A stretch of DNA of 49,467 nt from JABWCE01 sp964617955 (GTDB lineage: Bacteria; Bacteroidota; Bacteroidia; NS11-12g; UBA9320): contig CAZTXB010000021.1 in the NCBI GenBank assembly GCA_964617955.1, positions 1 to 49,467 of the forward strand, written 5' to 3'. The position numbers were made by a program, and so were the translations under genes. The notes under the pieces are model-generated. The model was not told the DNA's origin and did no database searches. It saw only the letters and a list, made by a program, of their open reading frames with translations. Every line of letters starts with the position of its first letter. Position 1 is the first letter of the stretch. Positions 1-8,265 of this stretch are shown in pieces.

Positions 1-743
1 GGTCATTTCTTTAAGTATCCCGGCTGCAGTTTTGGCTTGCCGTACCGCCCATTGAACGCCTCTTTGGGAGTAGCGGCTATCAAAATCTCCACCAGCTATA
101 CCTTCCGGTTTGCCATTAAAGAGCCATCCAACCGGATTTTCCGCTTCGATATACGTGCGAAGCCCACGGATCATAATGGAACTCAAGGGAACATACCGGT
201 CTTTTTTTCCTTTGCCCTTGCGCACATGGAGCATCCTTCGGTCAAAATCCAAATCACCCAGCATGACATTACGAACTTCAAAACACCGCAATCCACAGCC
301 GTAAAGTAAACCAAGTAATATCCGGTGCTTTAATAATTTAGGAGCCTTTAATAGTTGCCGCACTTCCTCCTTACTCAATACCACCGGAAGCTTTTTCTCG
401 TGCTTTATCGTAGGTAAATGAATGTGTTTATCCTCGAGCCCCTCCATTCTAAATACATACCTAAGTCCATAAACCGTGAATTTGAAATACGAATCAGATG
501 GCGTTTTGTGTTGTTGCTGTAATAAATACAGGTAATCATCAATCTGATCGCTATCCAGTTCAGTAGGAAGACACCCAAAATGAAGCGCCAATTGGGCTAA
601 ATAGGTCCCATTGCTTTTAAGGGTACTCAGGCTTTTGCCCGATAAAGAAATTTTCCTCTCCAACCTTGCATACAGTTCGGTAAAACCTGATACATTTGCA
701 CAGGCGGAGGCAATTAAAGTAGTGACTTGTTCTTTTTTTTCAT
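1..743 (-). CDS. Tyrosine recombinase (phage-integrase family), partial, 5' frame disrupted in an A-tract
   Basis: Reading the minus strand from about 740 down to the window edge gives a long open frame typical of XerC/XerD-like site-specific recombinases. The SAM-like N-terminal core-binding domain comes first (S-G-F-T-E-L-Y-A-R-L onward). The catalytic domain follows, with the box I arginine in G-L-L-Y-G-C-G-L-R-C-F-E-V and the R-K-G-K-G-K-K-D-R-Y-V-P-L lysine hairpin. The frame leaves the window at K-E-M-T, just before the expected H-x-L-R-H motif and the tyrosine. The only upstream ATG (minus strand, 743-741) is followed by eight A residues (733-740) and is out of frame by one base; nine A residues would give M-K-K-K-E-Q-V-T-T. 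This is either a homopolymer sequencing error or a real inactivating or slippage-prone tract. The gene lies beside a long hairpin (831-943) that could be its substrate, which is an inference. Missing C-terminal residues prevent a finer family assignment. Confidence 0.85.
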
Positions 744-830
744 GATATTTTTATGTTTCCTGTAAAGAAAGAACTTCTACTTTAATTCTTGCCGCCGTAT
801 GGAAAAAACTACCAAAGGTTTAGTGCAACA

Positions 831-943
831 GCGGTTTGGCAAAAGTGGCGGTTCAGTGCTTCGTAAGACAGTTTTGTGGGTATATATACTTTAGTGCTTC
901 GTATGAAAGTGAGTGCTGAAAATCGCCACCTTCGCCAAGCCGC
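831..943. repeat. Long imperfect inverted repeat (hairpin) upstream of the recombinase
   Basis: The arms 831-850 (GCGGTTTGGCAAAAGTGGCG) and 924-943 match in about 17 of 20 positions when one is reverse-complemented. Pairing continues inward more weakly (TTCAGTGCT near 852-860 against AGTGCTGAA near 912-920). The loop holds two direct copies of AGTGCTTCGTA (about 855-865 and 892-902). The size (113 nt) and position, about 90 bp upstream of a tyrosine recombinase start, resemble an attachment or recombination hairpin. The RYYYAAC/GTTRRRY core of canonical attC sites is not evident. Confidence 0.6.
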
Positions 944-967
944 ATTCCAAGATTAAAAGCAAGTTTT

Positions 968-1963
968 TCATGCAATAAATTGATTCAATTCGACAAAAGG
1001 TGTCCCTCTATTCACCGTTGCAAATATTCTAGAAACCAATTTATTTCTAATAATGTTCAATACCAACATTTTAGGTTTTCCTTCTGAAACCCTTTTGGTG
1101 TAGTATATTTTCAATTCTTTATCATGCTGAATAGCGCTTATGGCTGACATACTAAGCAGACTTTTCATCTTACGATCGGCTATTGGGTGTATTTTCGACC
1201 GTCCTTTAATACTAGTTCCAGATTGATAAGGATACGGCACTAAACCGCAATAAGATGAGAACTGCCGCCAACTTTCGAATCGTGTGTAGTTATGAGTGTG
1301 CAGCAGCATTTGAATTGCCAGCACTTGTCCAACCCCTTTTACAGTTTTCGAAAGTTTGTAGTTGACCAGCATTTCTTCATCCCCCTTTATCAGGCTGTTC
1401 ATGGCCTTCTCTACTTTCCTTATTTGGGATTCCAGGTGTTCTAGGTTTTCCCTGATGATATTTACTGAAAAGTCCGGAGCGTATTTACCGGTGAGGTTTT
1501 CCATACCGGCACAAAGATTTTTTTGTGCCGTTGCATGCTTTACCAATTGCTCACGTAAACTCATCATACGCTGTAGTTCGATGAGCTTGGTCGCTGGGGG
1601 TGTAGACGGCTCCAAATCATCTTTTCTAAGCCAGGCATAATAGGCAATCTCTTTTGCATCTGCCTTGTCGCTTTTGCCTCTTTTTAAACCCATAGAACGC
1701 TTTATCTCGATTGGATTAACACAACAATAACTCATGCCATTATCATGCAGAAAATAACCCAATAAAAGGCAGTACCAGCCTGTGTGCTCAAAACAGAATA
1801 GTAACTCTTGTGGTTCTAACTCCTTGGATTTAACCCATGACAGAATTTTCTTAAACCCTACCTGATCATTGCTAAACTGCTTGTAAAGGGCAGCTTTGTT
1901 TAAATACACATCTAATGTCAATTTCGAGACATCAATACCAATAGTTTCTTTGATTTTTTCCAT
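968..1963 (-). CDS. IS110-family transposase (DEDD/serine recombinase)
   Basis: This 331-residue protein has the two-domain structure of IS110 transposases. The N-terminal RuvC-like DEDD domain shows D11 (G-I-D-V-S-K), E59 (F-E-H-T-G-W-Y), D99 and D102 (K-S-D-K-A-D-A-K). A coiled-coil stretch follows at about 165-200. The C-terminal transposase_20 domain begins with V-K-G-V-G and contains S-S-Y-C-G-L-V-P and the candidate nucleophilic serine region Q-S-G-T-S at 247-251. Family members direct bridge-RNA-guided recombination between element ends and target. Full length for the family with no frameshift, so probably active. The start at 1963 gives M-E-K-I-K-E-T-I-G-I-D, the usual family N-terminus. 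Confidence 0.95.
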   Translation of the reverse strand: MEKIKETIGIDVSKLTLDVYLNKAALYKQFSNDQVGFKKILSWVKSKELEPQELLFCFEHTGWYCLLLGYFLHDNGMSYCCVNPIEIKRSMGLKRGKSDKADAKEIAYYAWLRKDDLEPSTPPATKLIELQRMMSLREQLVKHATAQKNLCAGMENLTGKYAPDFSVNIIRENLEHLESQIRKVEKAMNSLIKGDEEMLVNYKLSKTVKGVGQVLAIQMLLHTHNYTRFESWRQFSSYCGLVPYPYQSGTSIKGRSKIHPIADRKMKSLLSMSAISAIQHDKELKIYYTKRVSEGKPKMLVLNIIRNKLVSRIFATVNRGTPFVELNQFIA

Positions 1964-2168
1964 ATTTTTGTTTTTGAATAAAATAAAAATACTTGCTGTA
2001 CCATCGCCTTTATCAGGCCTAAAAGCCTATCATTCCAATGGGTACTTACAAGACCGAAAAAGTGAAACGGGACTTATGCAGCTAAAAGGACTCACTCCTA
2101 CAAAACGTTTTAGGTCACCCGTTTCCTTTTCGGATAGTTATTACTTTTTATCCTAATGCGAACTAAAG
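1964..2168 (-). ncRNA. Candidate IS110 bridge RNA in the left non-coding end
   Basis: The 205 bp between the transposase start and the direct repeat hold a strong hairpin. Arm 2054-2073 (CCGAAAAAGTGAAACGGGAC) pairs with 2113-2133 with small bulges, leaving a loop of about 39 nt. IS110-group elements encode their bridge RNA in exactly this place. Position and structure support the call. The transcript boundaries and the target- and donor-binding loops cannot be set by eye. Confidence 0.5.
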
Positions 2169-2549
2169 GCATTCCAAGATCTTAATCTTGTCCCCGGTGA
2201 TAGAATTATACTTAAAAATTTTGGCACCATAGGTGGAATTGGATTATCACCAAAATACAAAATCAACACAGACTTTTCCGTAATAGGTTTTTTGGGATTT
2301 AATTTCAGTTTTCATAATTATTATGAATTCGAATTTCCAGATCATACTGAAAGTTGCTTCGTAAGCCCTGATTGCCATGAGTATCCCAAAACATTGAGCA
2401 GTGAGGAAATACAGAAACATTCCGTAAAAACAGATGGCTCCAAAACCCCATCAGGATTGAATCCAACTATAGTGCCCTTTGGAATAAATTTTAATATTGG
2501 CATTTCATATCGCATTGGTAGAACAAGACAAAGACCAAATCATACTTGA
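2157..2549 (+). pseudogene. 3' remnant of an outer-membrane beta-barrel-like gene
   Basis: A frame open from 2157, just inside the IS110 end, runs to the stop at 2547-2549. From the direct repeat onward it encodes about 126 residues (A-F-Q-D-L-N-L-V-P-G-D onward). The sequence has alternating hydrophobic/aromatic strands (F-G-T-I-G-G-I-G, G-F-L-G-F-N-F-S-F) and ends N-I-G-I-S-Y-R-I-G plus a short polar tail, as in the last strands of Bacteroidota outer-membrane barrels. There is no ATG near the beginning and no signal peptide. The 5' part is absent to the left of the IS, where the hairpin and recombinase lie. I read it as a truncated gene; a short gene using TTG at 2292 is a weaker alternative. 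Confidence 0.45.
2175..2190. repeat. Short hairpin at the right IS110 junction
   Basis: CAAGAT-CTTA-ATCTTG is a perfect 6-bp inverted repeat with a 4-nt loop. It overlaps the right copy of the direct repeat that bounds the IS110 element, and may be part of the original target. Confidence 0.4.
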
Positions 2550-2883
2550 TGTTATCTTTTGACTTTCCTCCTTATTTTTCTATTATTAACCTGCCTTGGC
2601 GAGCTAAGACAACTTAACAGCAGCGAAAGCAAAGAAGTGATTGATATGTACTATGTGGAAGGAAGGATTTGAGAAGTGCATATCCAATAACGGCAGAAAC
2701 AACGTCAGGTTCTTGGGATTGGAAAATATCCGCATCAAGCTATCTTTGCGAGGATTTGTAAGTTTGTTGGCGCCAAAATTCTGCCCTCCTAAACATCATG
2801 CGATAGTGCACCCTTCTAATTGGCTATACAAAAGAAATACTAATTTTTGGATAGAAAATCTAACCAGATAAAAAAACATAACC
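2550..2883. other. Intergenic stretch without a supported gene; candidate promoter at its end
   Basis: Both strands are interrupted in all frames apart from one short frame without coding character (2641-2871), which starts with a TTG and matches no family I recognise. The last 65 bp carry a candidate promoter for the downstream peptidase. Confidence 0.5.
2820..2849 (+). promoter_or_regulatory. Candidate Bacteroidota promoter for the M23 peptidase
   Basis: TTGG at 2820-2823, a 17-nt spacer and TAATTTTTG at 2841-2849 approximate the Bacteroidota -33/-7 pattern (TTTG, TAnnTTTG) with one extra T in the -7 box. The predicted start of transcription lies about 28 nt before the ATG at 2884. Confidence 0.35.
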
Positions 2884-4251
2884 ATGAACGCTCTCATACC
2901 AACCATTGCTTTTGCGTGCTCATTCAGTTTGTTATTAGGACAGTCTAAAGGTACTCATTCACAGCTTTTTGACAATAATGAATACCACCCCTGCCTGAGC
3001 CAGGAAGAATACGAGTCCATTGAACTGGAAATAAACAAAAACAAAACTTTTTTAGGTTTAAACAATTTGAATAAGAGCCAAGGGGCAGCATCATCAACTT
3101 CTCTGAGTTGGCCTCTTAAACCAGTTAACACATCAACAGATTGTGATTATTACTACGTTTCTGCTTTTGTCGACCTTGACCCTTCTTCAGGAATTAAAGA
3201 TTGGAATTGCGGGACAAGAACATATAACGGACACAGAGGTATTGACATAGTACCTTGGCCATTTATATGGCACAAAATGGACAACAACTTAGCCGAGGTG
3301 ATTGCCGCAGCAGCCGGAAAAATTATTACTAAAGTTGACGGGAATCCTGACCGAGTTTGTAATGGAGTTGGTGGTGGAGGCAATTCAAATAATTATATAA
3401 CCATACAACATGCAGATGGTTCAACTGCCCTTTATGTTCATATGAAAACCGGTTCTTTAACCAGCAAGACCATTGGGCAGACTGTTAACACGGGCGAGTT
3501 TTTGGGTATAGTTGGCAGTGCGGGGCAATCGACAGGTGTTCATTTGCATTTTGAAATAAGAAGCGATGGAACATTTGCAAACTATATTGACCCATTTTAT
3601 GGTCCATGCAATTCTACAATTGACACTTCGTGGTGGACTTCACAAAAGCCTTATGCCGAACCAAAACTCATGAAACTTTCTTTACATAGTAGTTGGCCTT
3701 ACATGGCAGTTTGCCCAAATACAATGGATACCACTTACGAACAAGATGTTTTCTCGTCATCGCCTGGTTCAGAAGCCACTTTTCATGCTTGTACAAAACA
3801 TGTATTAAAAAATGATGTATGGAATTTCAGAATATTAAATCCAGACCAGTCTGTGTTCGATTCATGGAATTACAGCAGTTTGTCAAACAGAACGGTAAGC
3901 ACATTAGGATGGCTGAAAACTTTGCCTACCAATCCCGGAGTTTATACTTTTGAGGGAACGTTTAATTCAATAACATGTACAAAACATTTTACGATTCGAG
4001 CTCCACTAGGTATAGAAAATCCCATTAATAACTCCCCGACTATATATGTTTATCCCAACCCTACAAAGAGCCATATTAATTTTTCAGCCCAAACCAATGT
4101 GAAACTCACCAGCATATCCGGACAAACTATTGCGAATAAAAAGAATGTCAATATGCTCGACCTATCAGCCCAAGCAGCAGGTATTTTTATCCTTACACTT
4201 ACCGACCTAAATGGCACTGTGGTGAAGCGACTTAAAGTTGTGAAAGAATAA
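2884..4251 (+). CDS. Secreted M23-family metallopeptidase with T9SS C-terminal sorting domain
   Basis: This 455-residue protein begins with a signal peptide (hydrophobic to about residue 20). A LytM/M23 domain spans about 110-250 with the zinc motif H117-R-G-I-D121, Y-V-H186-M, and H220-L-H222-F-E. These are all the ligands needed for activity against peptidoglycan cross-bridges or other glycine-rich peptides. A linker region with a predicted beta-sandwich (about 265-370) follows. The last 80 residues are a type A T9SS domain: Y-V-Y-P-N-P-T near 390, then strands ending V-V-K-R-L-K-V-V-K-E. The protein should cross the inner membrane by Sec and the outer membrane by T9SS, so its substrate may lie outside the cell. 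A glycine-rich insertion (G-V-G-G-G-G, about 161-166) lies inside the M23 domain and looks unusual. It is monocistronic. Confidence 0.9.
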   Translation: MNALIPTIAFACSFSLLLGQSKGTHSQLFDNNEYHPCLSQEEYESIELEINKNKTFLGLNNLNKSQGAASSTSLSWPLKPVNTSTDCDYYYVSAFVDLDPSSGIKDWNCGTRTYNGHRGIDIVPWPFIWHKMDNNLAEVIAAAAGKIITKVDGNPDRVCNGVGGGGNSNNYITIQHADGSTALYVHMKTGSLTSKTIGQTVNTGEFLGIVGSAGQSTGVHLHFEIRSDGTFANYIDPFYGPCNSTIDTSWWTSQKPYAEPKLMKLSLHSSWPYMAVCPNTMDTTYEQDVFSSSPGSEATFHACTKHVLKNDVWNFRILNPDQSVFDSWNYSSLSNRTVSTLGWLKTLPTNPGVYTFEGTFNSITCTKHFTIRAPLGIENPINNSPTIYVYPNPTKSHINFSAQTNVKLTSISGQTIANKKNVNMLDLSAQAAGIFILTLTDLNGTVVKRLKVVKE

Positions 4252-4692
4252 CAGTAAATATCATCATTGTCGCAGCTGTATCTGCAGACCAAACAATAAA
4301 GACAAGCTTTACTGAATAGCGATCGGCATGAAAAATCTAACAAAAAAAAACTCCGATAGAATGGGAATCGTGGGTAAGCCTAGATGAAAAATCGGAAAGC
4401 TGTGTTTTTCATGCGTGAAATAACCTTTGATTTTAGTACATTAATGAGATACCCTGAAAATAATTCCGAAAAAGCCTTACTTTGCAATGGCTGAAATGTT
4501 CAGGCAACTGTTCAAAATAAAATTAAATATGAAATCGCTCAACTATACCTAATAACTAAAATACAGTCTATACCGGAGTATGGCACATTCACCTTTGGAT
4601 ACACAACATAAACTGACCGTTTACGGCCATGCGATGAGGACTGTGAGACCTTGAAAAATGACTGATATGAAACATAAATATAATTAAGAGTA
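4252..4692. other. 441-bp intergenic region with one long-spaced inverted repeat
   Basis: No gene is supported. A perfect 10-bp inverted repeat GCATGAAAAA (4326-4335) / TTTTTCATGC (4405-4414) encloses 69 bp. It could be a structured RNA or a small repeat element; nothing else is recognisable. Confidence 0.4.
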
Positions 4693-5877
4693 ATGACCGT
4701 AACCTTTATTATTATAACATTTTGCACGCTTTTGCTCATTGGGTATGTTTTTGACTTGACCTCATCCAAAACAAAAGTTCCTTCAGTCATCCTCTTATTA
4801 CTTTTAGGATGGCTGGTCAGACAAATGACCAGATGGTTTGATATTCAGCTTCCAGACTTTTCTCCCATTCTCCCTGTATTAGGAACCATTGGGTTAATTC
4901 TCATTGTTCTTGAAGGCTCCTTAGAACTTGAGCTCAATAAATCCAAGTTAGGACTCATCAGAAAATCTTTTTTCGGAGCGTTAATTCCAATGTTCGCTCT
5001 GGCATTTCTTTTGGCTTTTGCATTTCAACAGTTTGGAAATTTCAGCATCAAAGACTGCTTGACAAATGCCATCCCCTTTTGCGTTATCAGTAGTGCCATT
5101 GCTATTCCAAGCATCAGAAATCTTTCATCAAACAACAAAGAGTTTGTGATATACGAAAGCAGTTTGTCTGACATTTTAGGAGTTCTCGCTTTCAATTTCC
5201 TGACACTTAACGAAACAATTAACCGATTCTCATTTGGAAACTTTGCTATTCAACTTCTTATCATCACAGTGATTTCGTTTGTTGCAACAATTGGACTTTC
5301 ATTCTTGTTAAGCAAAATTGAACACCATATAAAATTTGTTCCAATCATTTTACTTGTGGTATTAATTTACACAGTTTCAAAAATCTATCATCTTCCGGGA
5401 TTGATTTTTATTTTGCTCTTTGGATTGTCAATTGGCAACCTTGACGAACTGAAGCGATTTAAGTGGGTTGAAAAATTCAAGCCTGACGAGTTAAACAAGG
5501 AAGTTATAAAATTTAAAGAGTTGACCATAGAAGGTGCATTTTTGGTTAGAGCACTATTCTTTCTGCTCTTTGGATACCTAATCGAATCAAGTGAAGTATT
5601 AAATACCGACACTTTTCTTTGGTCATTAGCAATTGTGTTTTTCATCTTCGTTTTTCGTACGATTCAACTCAAACTTTCAAAACTACCCCTACGACCATTA
5701 TTGTTTGTGGCACCGCGAGGACTAATTACAATTTTACTTTTTCTGTCTATTGAACCGGAAAACACTATTTCTCTGGTAAATAAATCTCTCATTATTCAGG
5801 TAATCATTCTGACAGCTTTAATAATGATGGTGGGTTTGATGACAAGCAAACCAGAAAGACAATCACAAATAATGTGA
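4693..5877 (+). CDS. Cation:proton antiporter (CPA superfamily)
   Basis: This is a 394-residue integral membrane protein with about 11-12 hydrophobic segments and no soluble regulatory domain. The central helices carry E-S-S-L-S-D160-I-L-G, a position where CPA antiporters place the ion-binding aspartate. A late R-P-L-L-F-V-A-P-R-G-L motif is the arginine-rich helix seen in Na+/H+ and K+/H+ exchangers. It should exchange Na+ or K+ for H+ across the inner membrane; the ion cannot be told from sequence. The canonical asparagine of the N-D pair is replaced by serine, which in related families goes with electroneutral exchange (inference). First gene of an ion-homeostasis block; 237 bp separate it from the next real gene. 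Confidence 0.85.
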   Translation: MTVTFIIITFCTLLLIGYVFDLTSSKTKVPSVILLLLLGWLVRQMTRWFDIQLPDFSPILPVLGTIGLILIVLEGSLELELNKSKLGLIRKSFFGALIPMFALAFLLAFAFQQFGNFSIKDCLTNAIPFCVISSAIAIPSIRNLSSNNKEFVIYESSLSDILGVLAFNFLTLNETINRFSFGNFAIQLLIITVISFVATIGLSFLLSKIEHHIKFVPIILLVVLIYTVSKIYHLPGLIFILLFGLSIGNLDELKRFKWVEKFKPDELNKEVIKFKELTIEGAFLVRALFFLLFGYLIESSEVLNTDTFLWSLAIVFFIFVFRTIQLKLSKLPLRPLLFVAPRGLITILLFLSIEPENTISLVNKSLIIQVIILTALIMMVGLMTSKPERQSQIM

Positions 5878-6114
5878 CATTTGAGACGAGAGGACGAAAA
5901 GCAGAAAGAACTTATACAAGCTGGACAAAAAAATCATCGGCCCAGTTGTTTTAAGAACATATACTTCATTTCGAATATATGGCTTAAAGATAATTTTGCG
6001 CTCCAAAATCGCCTAATCATACACGCTCAAAACTTCATGGGCTATTTTTGGGGAGTATTACACAGGTATAAGCTGGAGGCTTATTAATCTCGGAAAAATA
6101 AATAATTAGAAAGA

Positions 6115-7992
6115 ATGAAAAATGCAATAAAACACCTTACAAGTTTGGCGTTCATTTTAATCCTTACTTTAACAGTGAATGGACAAGCAGATTCCCTTAA
6201 ACAATCTGATTCGTTAAATGCCAATTTACTCAAGGAATATGACCTTAAGTTAAAGTTAATTGAACAAGAGAGATTAAAGGATTCTATTAAGAAAGAGGAA
6301 TTGATGTTTCAGCTTTCACAGTTAAAAACAACCGACAACTTAAAAAAGGAAGCTTTACAAAAGCAGTTGCAGGTTATTAATAATGCTGAGGCGAAACGAA
6401 TTGCAGATAAGAAAGCTAGAATTGATTCTCTGAGAATTAATGCTAAATCATTTGCGGTTCTCGGCTTTTTTAATGACACGCTATTTTTGATTTTCAGCAA
6501 GTTTGGAAGTTTTTCAGCTCACGATAGAGCTTTGGCAATCACAGAAAGAATAAACAATCTAAAAAATGACTATTCATTTTCCGAGAAAACATTGACCATT
6601 GCAGAGTCAGAATCTTCAATTGATATTGTGAATGGAGAACGCATTTTAATGAGTATTTCCGAAAACGATGCGCTGTGGAATAGCACAACGGCAAGAGAAT
6701 TAGCAGAAAAATACCGTAATACAATTACAAATGAAGTCCTTAAATTCAAAAGAGAGACAAGTTTTGCTACTCTTTTGAAGGAGGTAGGATTAGTGGTCCT
6801 GGTTTTGGCTGTTCTCATTACATTTCTATACTTTGTGAACATGCTTTTTAAATGGACTGAAAGCAATATTATAAAACAGGAAGGCAAAAAAATTAATGGT
6901 TTAAAAATAAGAAACTACACCTTGCTCGATGCTTCAAAGCAAGTTGGATTTTTAAAAGGACTGAATACTTTTGTGAAGTGGCTTGTTTTCGTGCTAATGG
7001 TTTACATTGCCTTGCCTATCATTTTTGGATTGTTCCCCTGGACGCAAAATTTTGCACAAACCCTCTTCAGCTACATTTTTGATCCCCTCAAAAAAATTGG
7101 AAAGAGTTTGTGGAATTACCTTCCTAACCTTTTTACCATTGTTGTTATTTTCTTAGTATTCCGCTATGCCTTAAAAGGAATTCACTTTTTAAAAAATGAA
7201 ATAGAGTTGAAAAAACTTCAATTACCAGGGTTTTACCCTGATTGGGCAAATCCAACTTTTCAGATTATTAAGGTTGTATTATATGCCTTTATGTTCGTTC
7301 TGATATTCCCCTATTTACCTGGCAGTGATTCACCAATTTTTCAGGGTGTTTCCGTTTTTCTTGGGTTTTTATTTACATTCGGTTCGGCAGGTTCGCTCTC
7401 AAACATTGTTGCAGGAATAGTGCTGACTTATATGCGATTGTTTAAGCTAGGGGACCGTGTAAAGATTGGTGAGGTAGTTGGTGATGTAATTGAAAAATCC
7501 TTACTTGTAACAAGAATTAAAACCATCAAAAACGAGATAATCAGTATTCCTAACTCAACTGTAATGAGCAGTCATACAACCAATTATAGCAATGAAGCTG
7601 AAATCGGAAATGGCTTAATCATGCACACTACCGTAACCATTGGCTACGATGTCCCATGGAAAGATATGCATCAGGCTTTACTGAATGCAGCAGACAGAAC
7701 CGACCTTTTGCTCAAAGACCCAAAACCATTTGTATTGCAAACCAGCTTGGACGATTTTTATGTGTCGTATCAAATAAACGCATGCACAAAAGAACCTAAC
7801 AAGCAAGCGGGTATTTACTCCCAATTACACCAAAATATTCAGGACTGTTGTAATGAAGCGGGTATTGAGATTCTATCCCCTCACTACAGAGCAGCACGAG
7901 ATGGAAATAGGATTACCATACCTTCAAATTATTTGGGAAAGGATTACATAGCGCCTTCGTTTAATGTAAACATTGAAAAAGATGAAAAATAA
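6115..7992 (+). CDS. Large MscS-family mechanosensitive channel with N-terminal signal and coiled coil
   Basis: The 625-residue product starts with a cleavable-looking signal (ending V-N-G-Q-A near 25). A charged coiled-coil region at about 30-110 lies in the periplasm. Four to five membrane segments follow from about 220. The MscS core (G-F-L-F-T-F-G-S-A-G-S-L-S-N-I-V-A-G) is the pore-lining helix near 425-440. The beta domain follows (F-K-L-G-D-R-V-K-I-G-E-V, then I-S-I-P-N-S-T). Such channels open on membrane tension after osmotic downshock and release solutes. It is longer than E. coli MscS (286 aa), which suggests a separately gated variant. The start at 6115 gives a sensible signal peptide and lies near GAAAG. 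Confidence 0.9.
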   Translation: MKNAIKHLTSLAFILILTLTVNGQADSLKQSDSLNANLLKEYDLKLKLIEQERLKDSIKKEELMFQLSQLKTTDNLKKEALQKQLQVINNAEAKRIADKKARIDSLRINAKSFAVLGFFNDTLFLIFSKFGSFSAHDRALAITERINNLKNDYSFSEKTLTIAESESSIDIVNGERILMSISENDALWNSTTARELAEKYRNTITNEVLKFKRETSFATLLKEVGLVVLVLAVLITFLYFVNMLFKWTESNIIKQEGKKINGLKIRNYTLLDASKQVGFLKGLNTFVKWLVFVLMVYIALPIIFGLFPWTQNFAQTLFSYIFDPLKKIGKSLWNYLPNLFTIVVIFLVFRYALKGIHFLKNEIELKKLQLPGFYPDWANPTFQIIKVVLYAFMFVLIFPYLPGSDSPIFQGVSVFLGFLFTFGSAGSLSNIVAGIVLTYMRLFKLGDRVKIGEVVGDVIEKSLLVTRIKTIKNEIISIPNSTVMSSHTTNYSNEAEIGNGLIMHTTVTIGYDVPWKDMHQALLNAADRTDLLLKDPKPFVLQTSLDDFYVSYQINACTKEPNKQAGIYSQLHQNIQDCCNEAGIEILSPHYRAARDGNRITIPSNYLGKDYIAPSFNVNIEKDEK

Positions 7993-8239
7993 TTTGAAGA
8001 ACCACTCACAGATAATGAACAAGTTAATTACTAACGCTCATCATTTCGAAATGGAGCCGGACGATGTTCAAAATCTACTTCCTCTGGTATCGCAAATTGA
8101 CAATAAATTCCGCATTGATGGCCATGGCGATCCGAGAGATAATCCTCTGATTTATGCCATAAAAATAATGAAACCAAAAACTCTTTCCTTGTTAATGCCA
8201 TTCCTGTTAACTGGAATTCATTTGTTTAAACTTCTATGA
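7982..8239 (+). CDS. Small protein of unknown function overlapping the MscS gene
   Basis: An 85-codon frame whose ATG (7982) overlaps the end of the MscS gene by 11 bp; an alternative ATG lies at 8015. The product has a polar middle (E-P-D-D-V-Q-N-L-L, D-G-H-G-D-P-R-D-N-P) and a hydrophobic C-terminal third that could be one membrane helix. I recognise no family. The tight spacing inside a co-directional block supports expression, but it may be a decayed gene. Confidence 0.4.
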   Translation: MKNNLKNHSQIMNKLITNAHHFEMEPDDVQNLLPLVSQIDNKFRIDGHGDPRDNPLIYAIKIMKPKTLSLLMPFLLTGIHLFKLL

Positions 8240-8265
8240 CCAATATAAATTAAAAACGAAAAAAT

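Larger units (their letters stand above)
942..2180 (-). mobile_element. IS110-family insertion sequence bounded by 12-bp direct repeats
   Basis: The transposase gene (968-1963, minus) is enclosed by two exact copies of GCATTCCAAGAT, at 942-953 and 2169-2180, which place the element at roughly 1.23 kb. In transposase orientation there are about 205 bp of non-coding DNA upstream (1964-2168) and only about 14 bp downstream. This is the layout of the IS110 group, where the long left end encodes the bridge RNA. IS110 elements usually lack terminal inverted repeats and ordinary target duplications. The shared 12 bp may therefore be a target/donor core rather than a classical duplication. The left copy overlaps the foot of the hairpin at 831-943. 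Confidence 0.7.

Noticed and set aside
831..943. Canonical integron attC site
   Set aside because: Size and position fit, but the RYYYAAC/GTTRRRY cores are not present, and the recombinase C-terminus needed to identify IntI is outside the window.
2641..2871. 76-codon frame upstream of the M23 gene
   Set aside because: It starts with a TTG, has no domain or signal peptide, and overlaps the candidate promoter region.
5881..6087. 68-codon frame between antiporter and MscS genes
   Set aside because: It begins with TTG, has no family resemblance, an irregular composition and no conserved pattern. Treated as non-coding.
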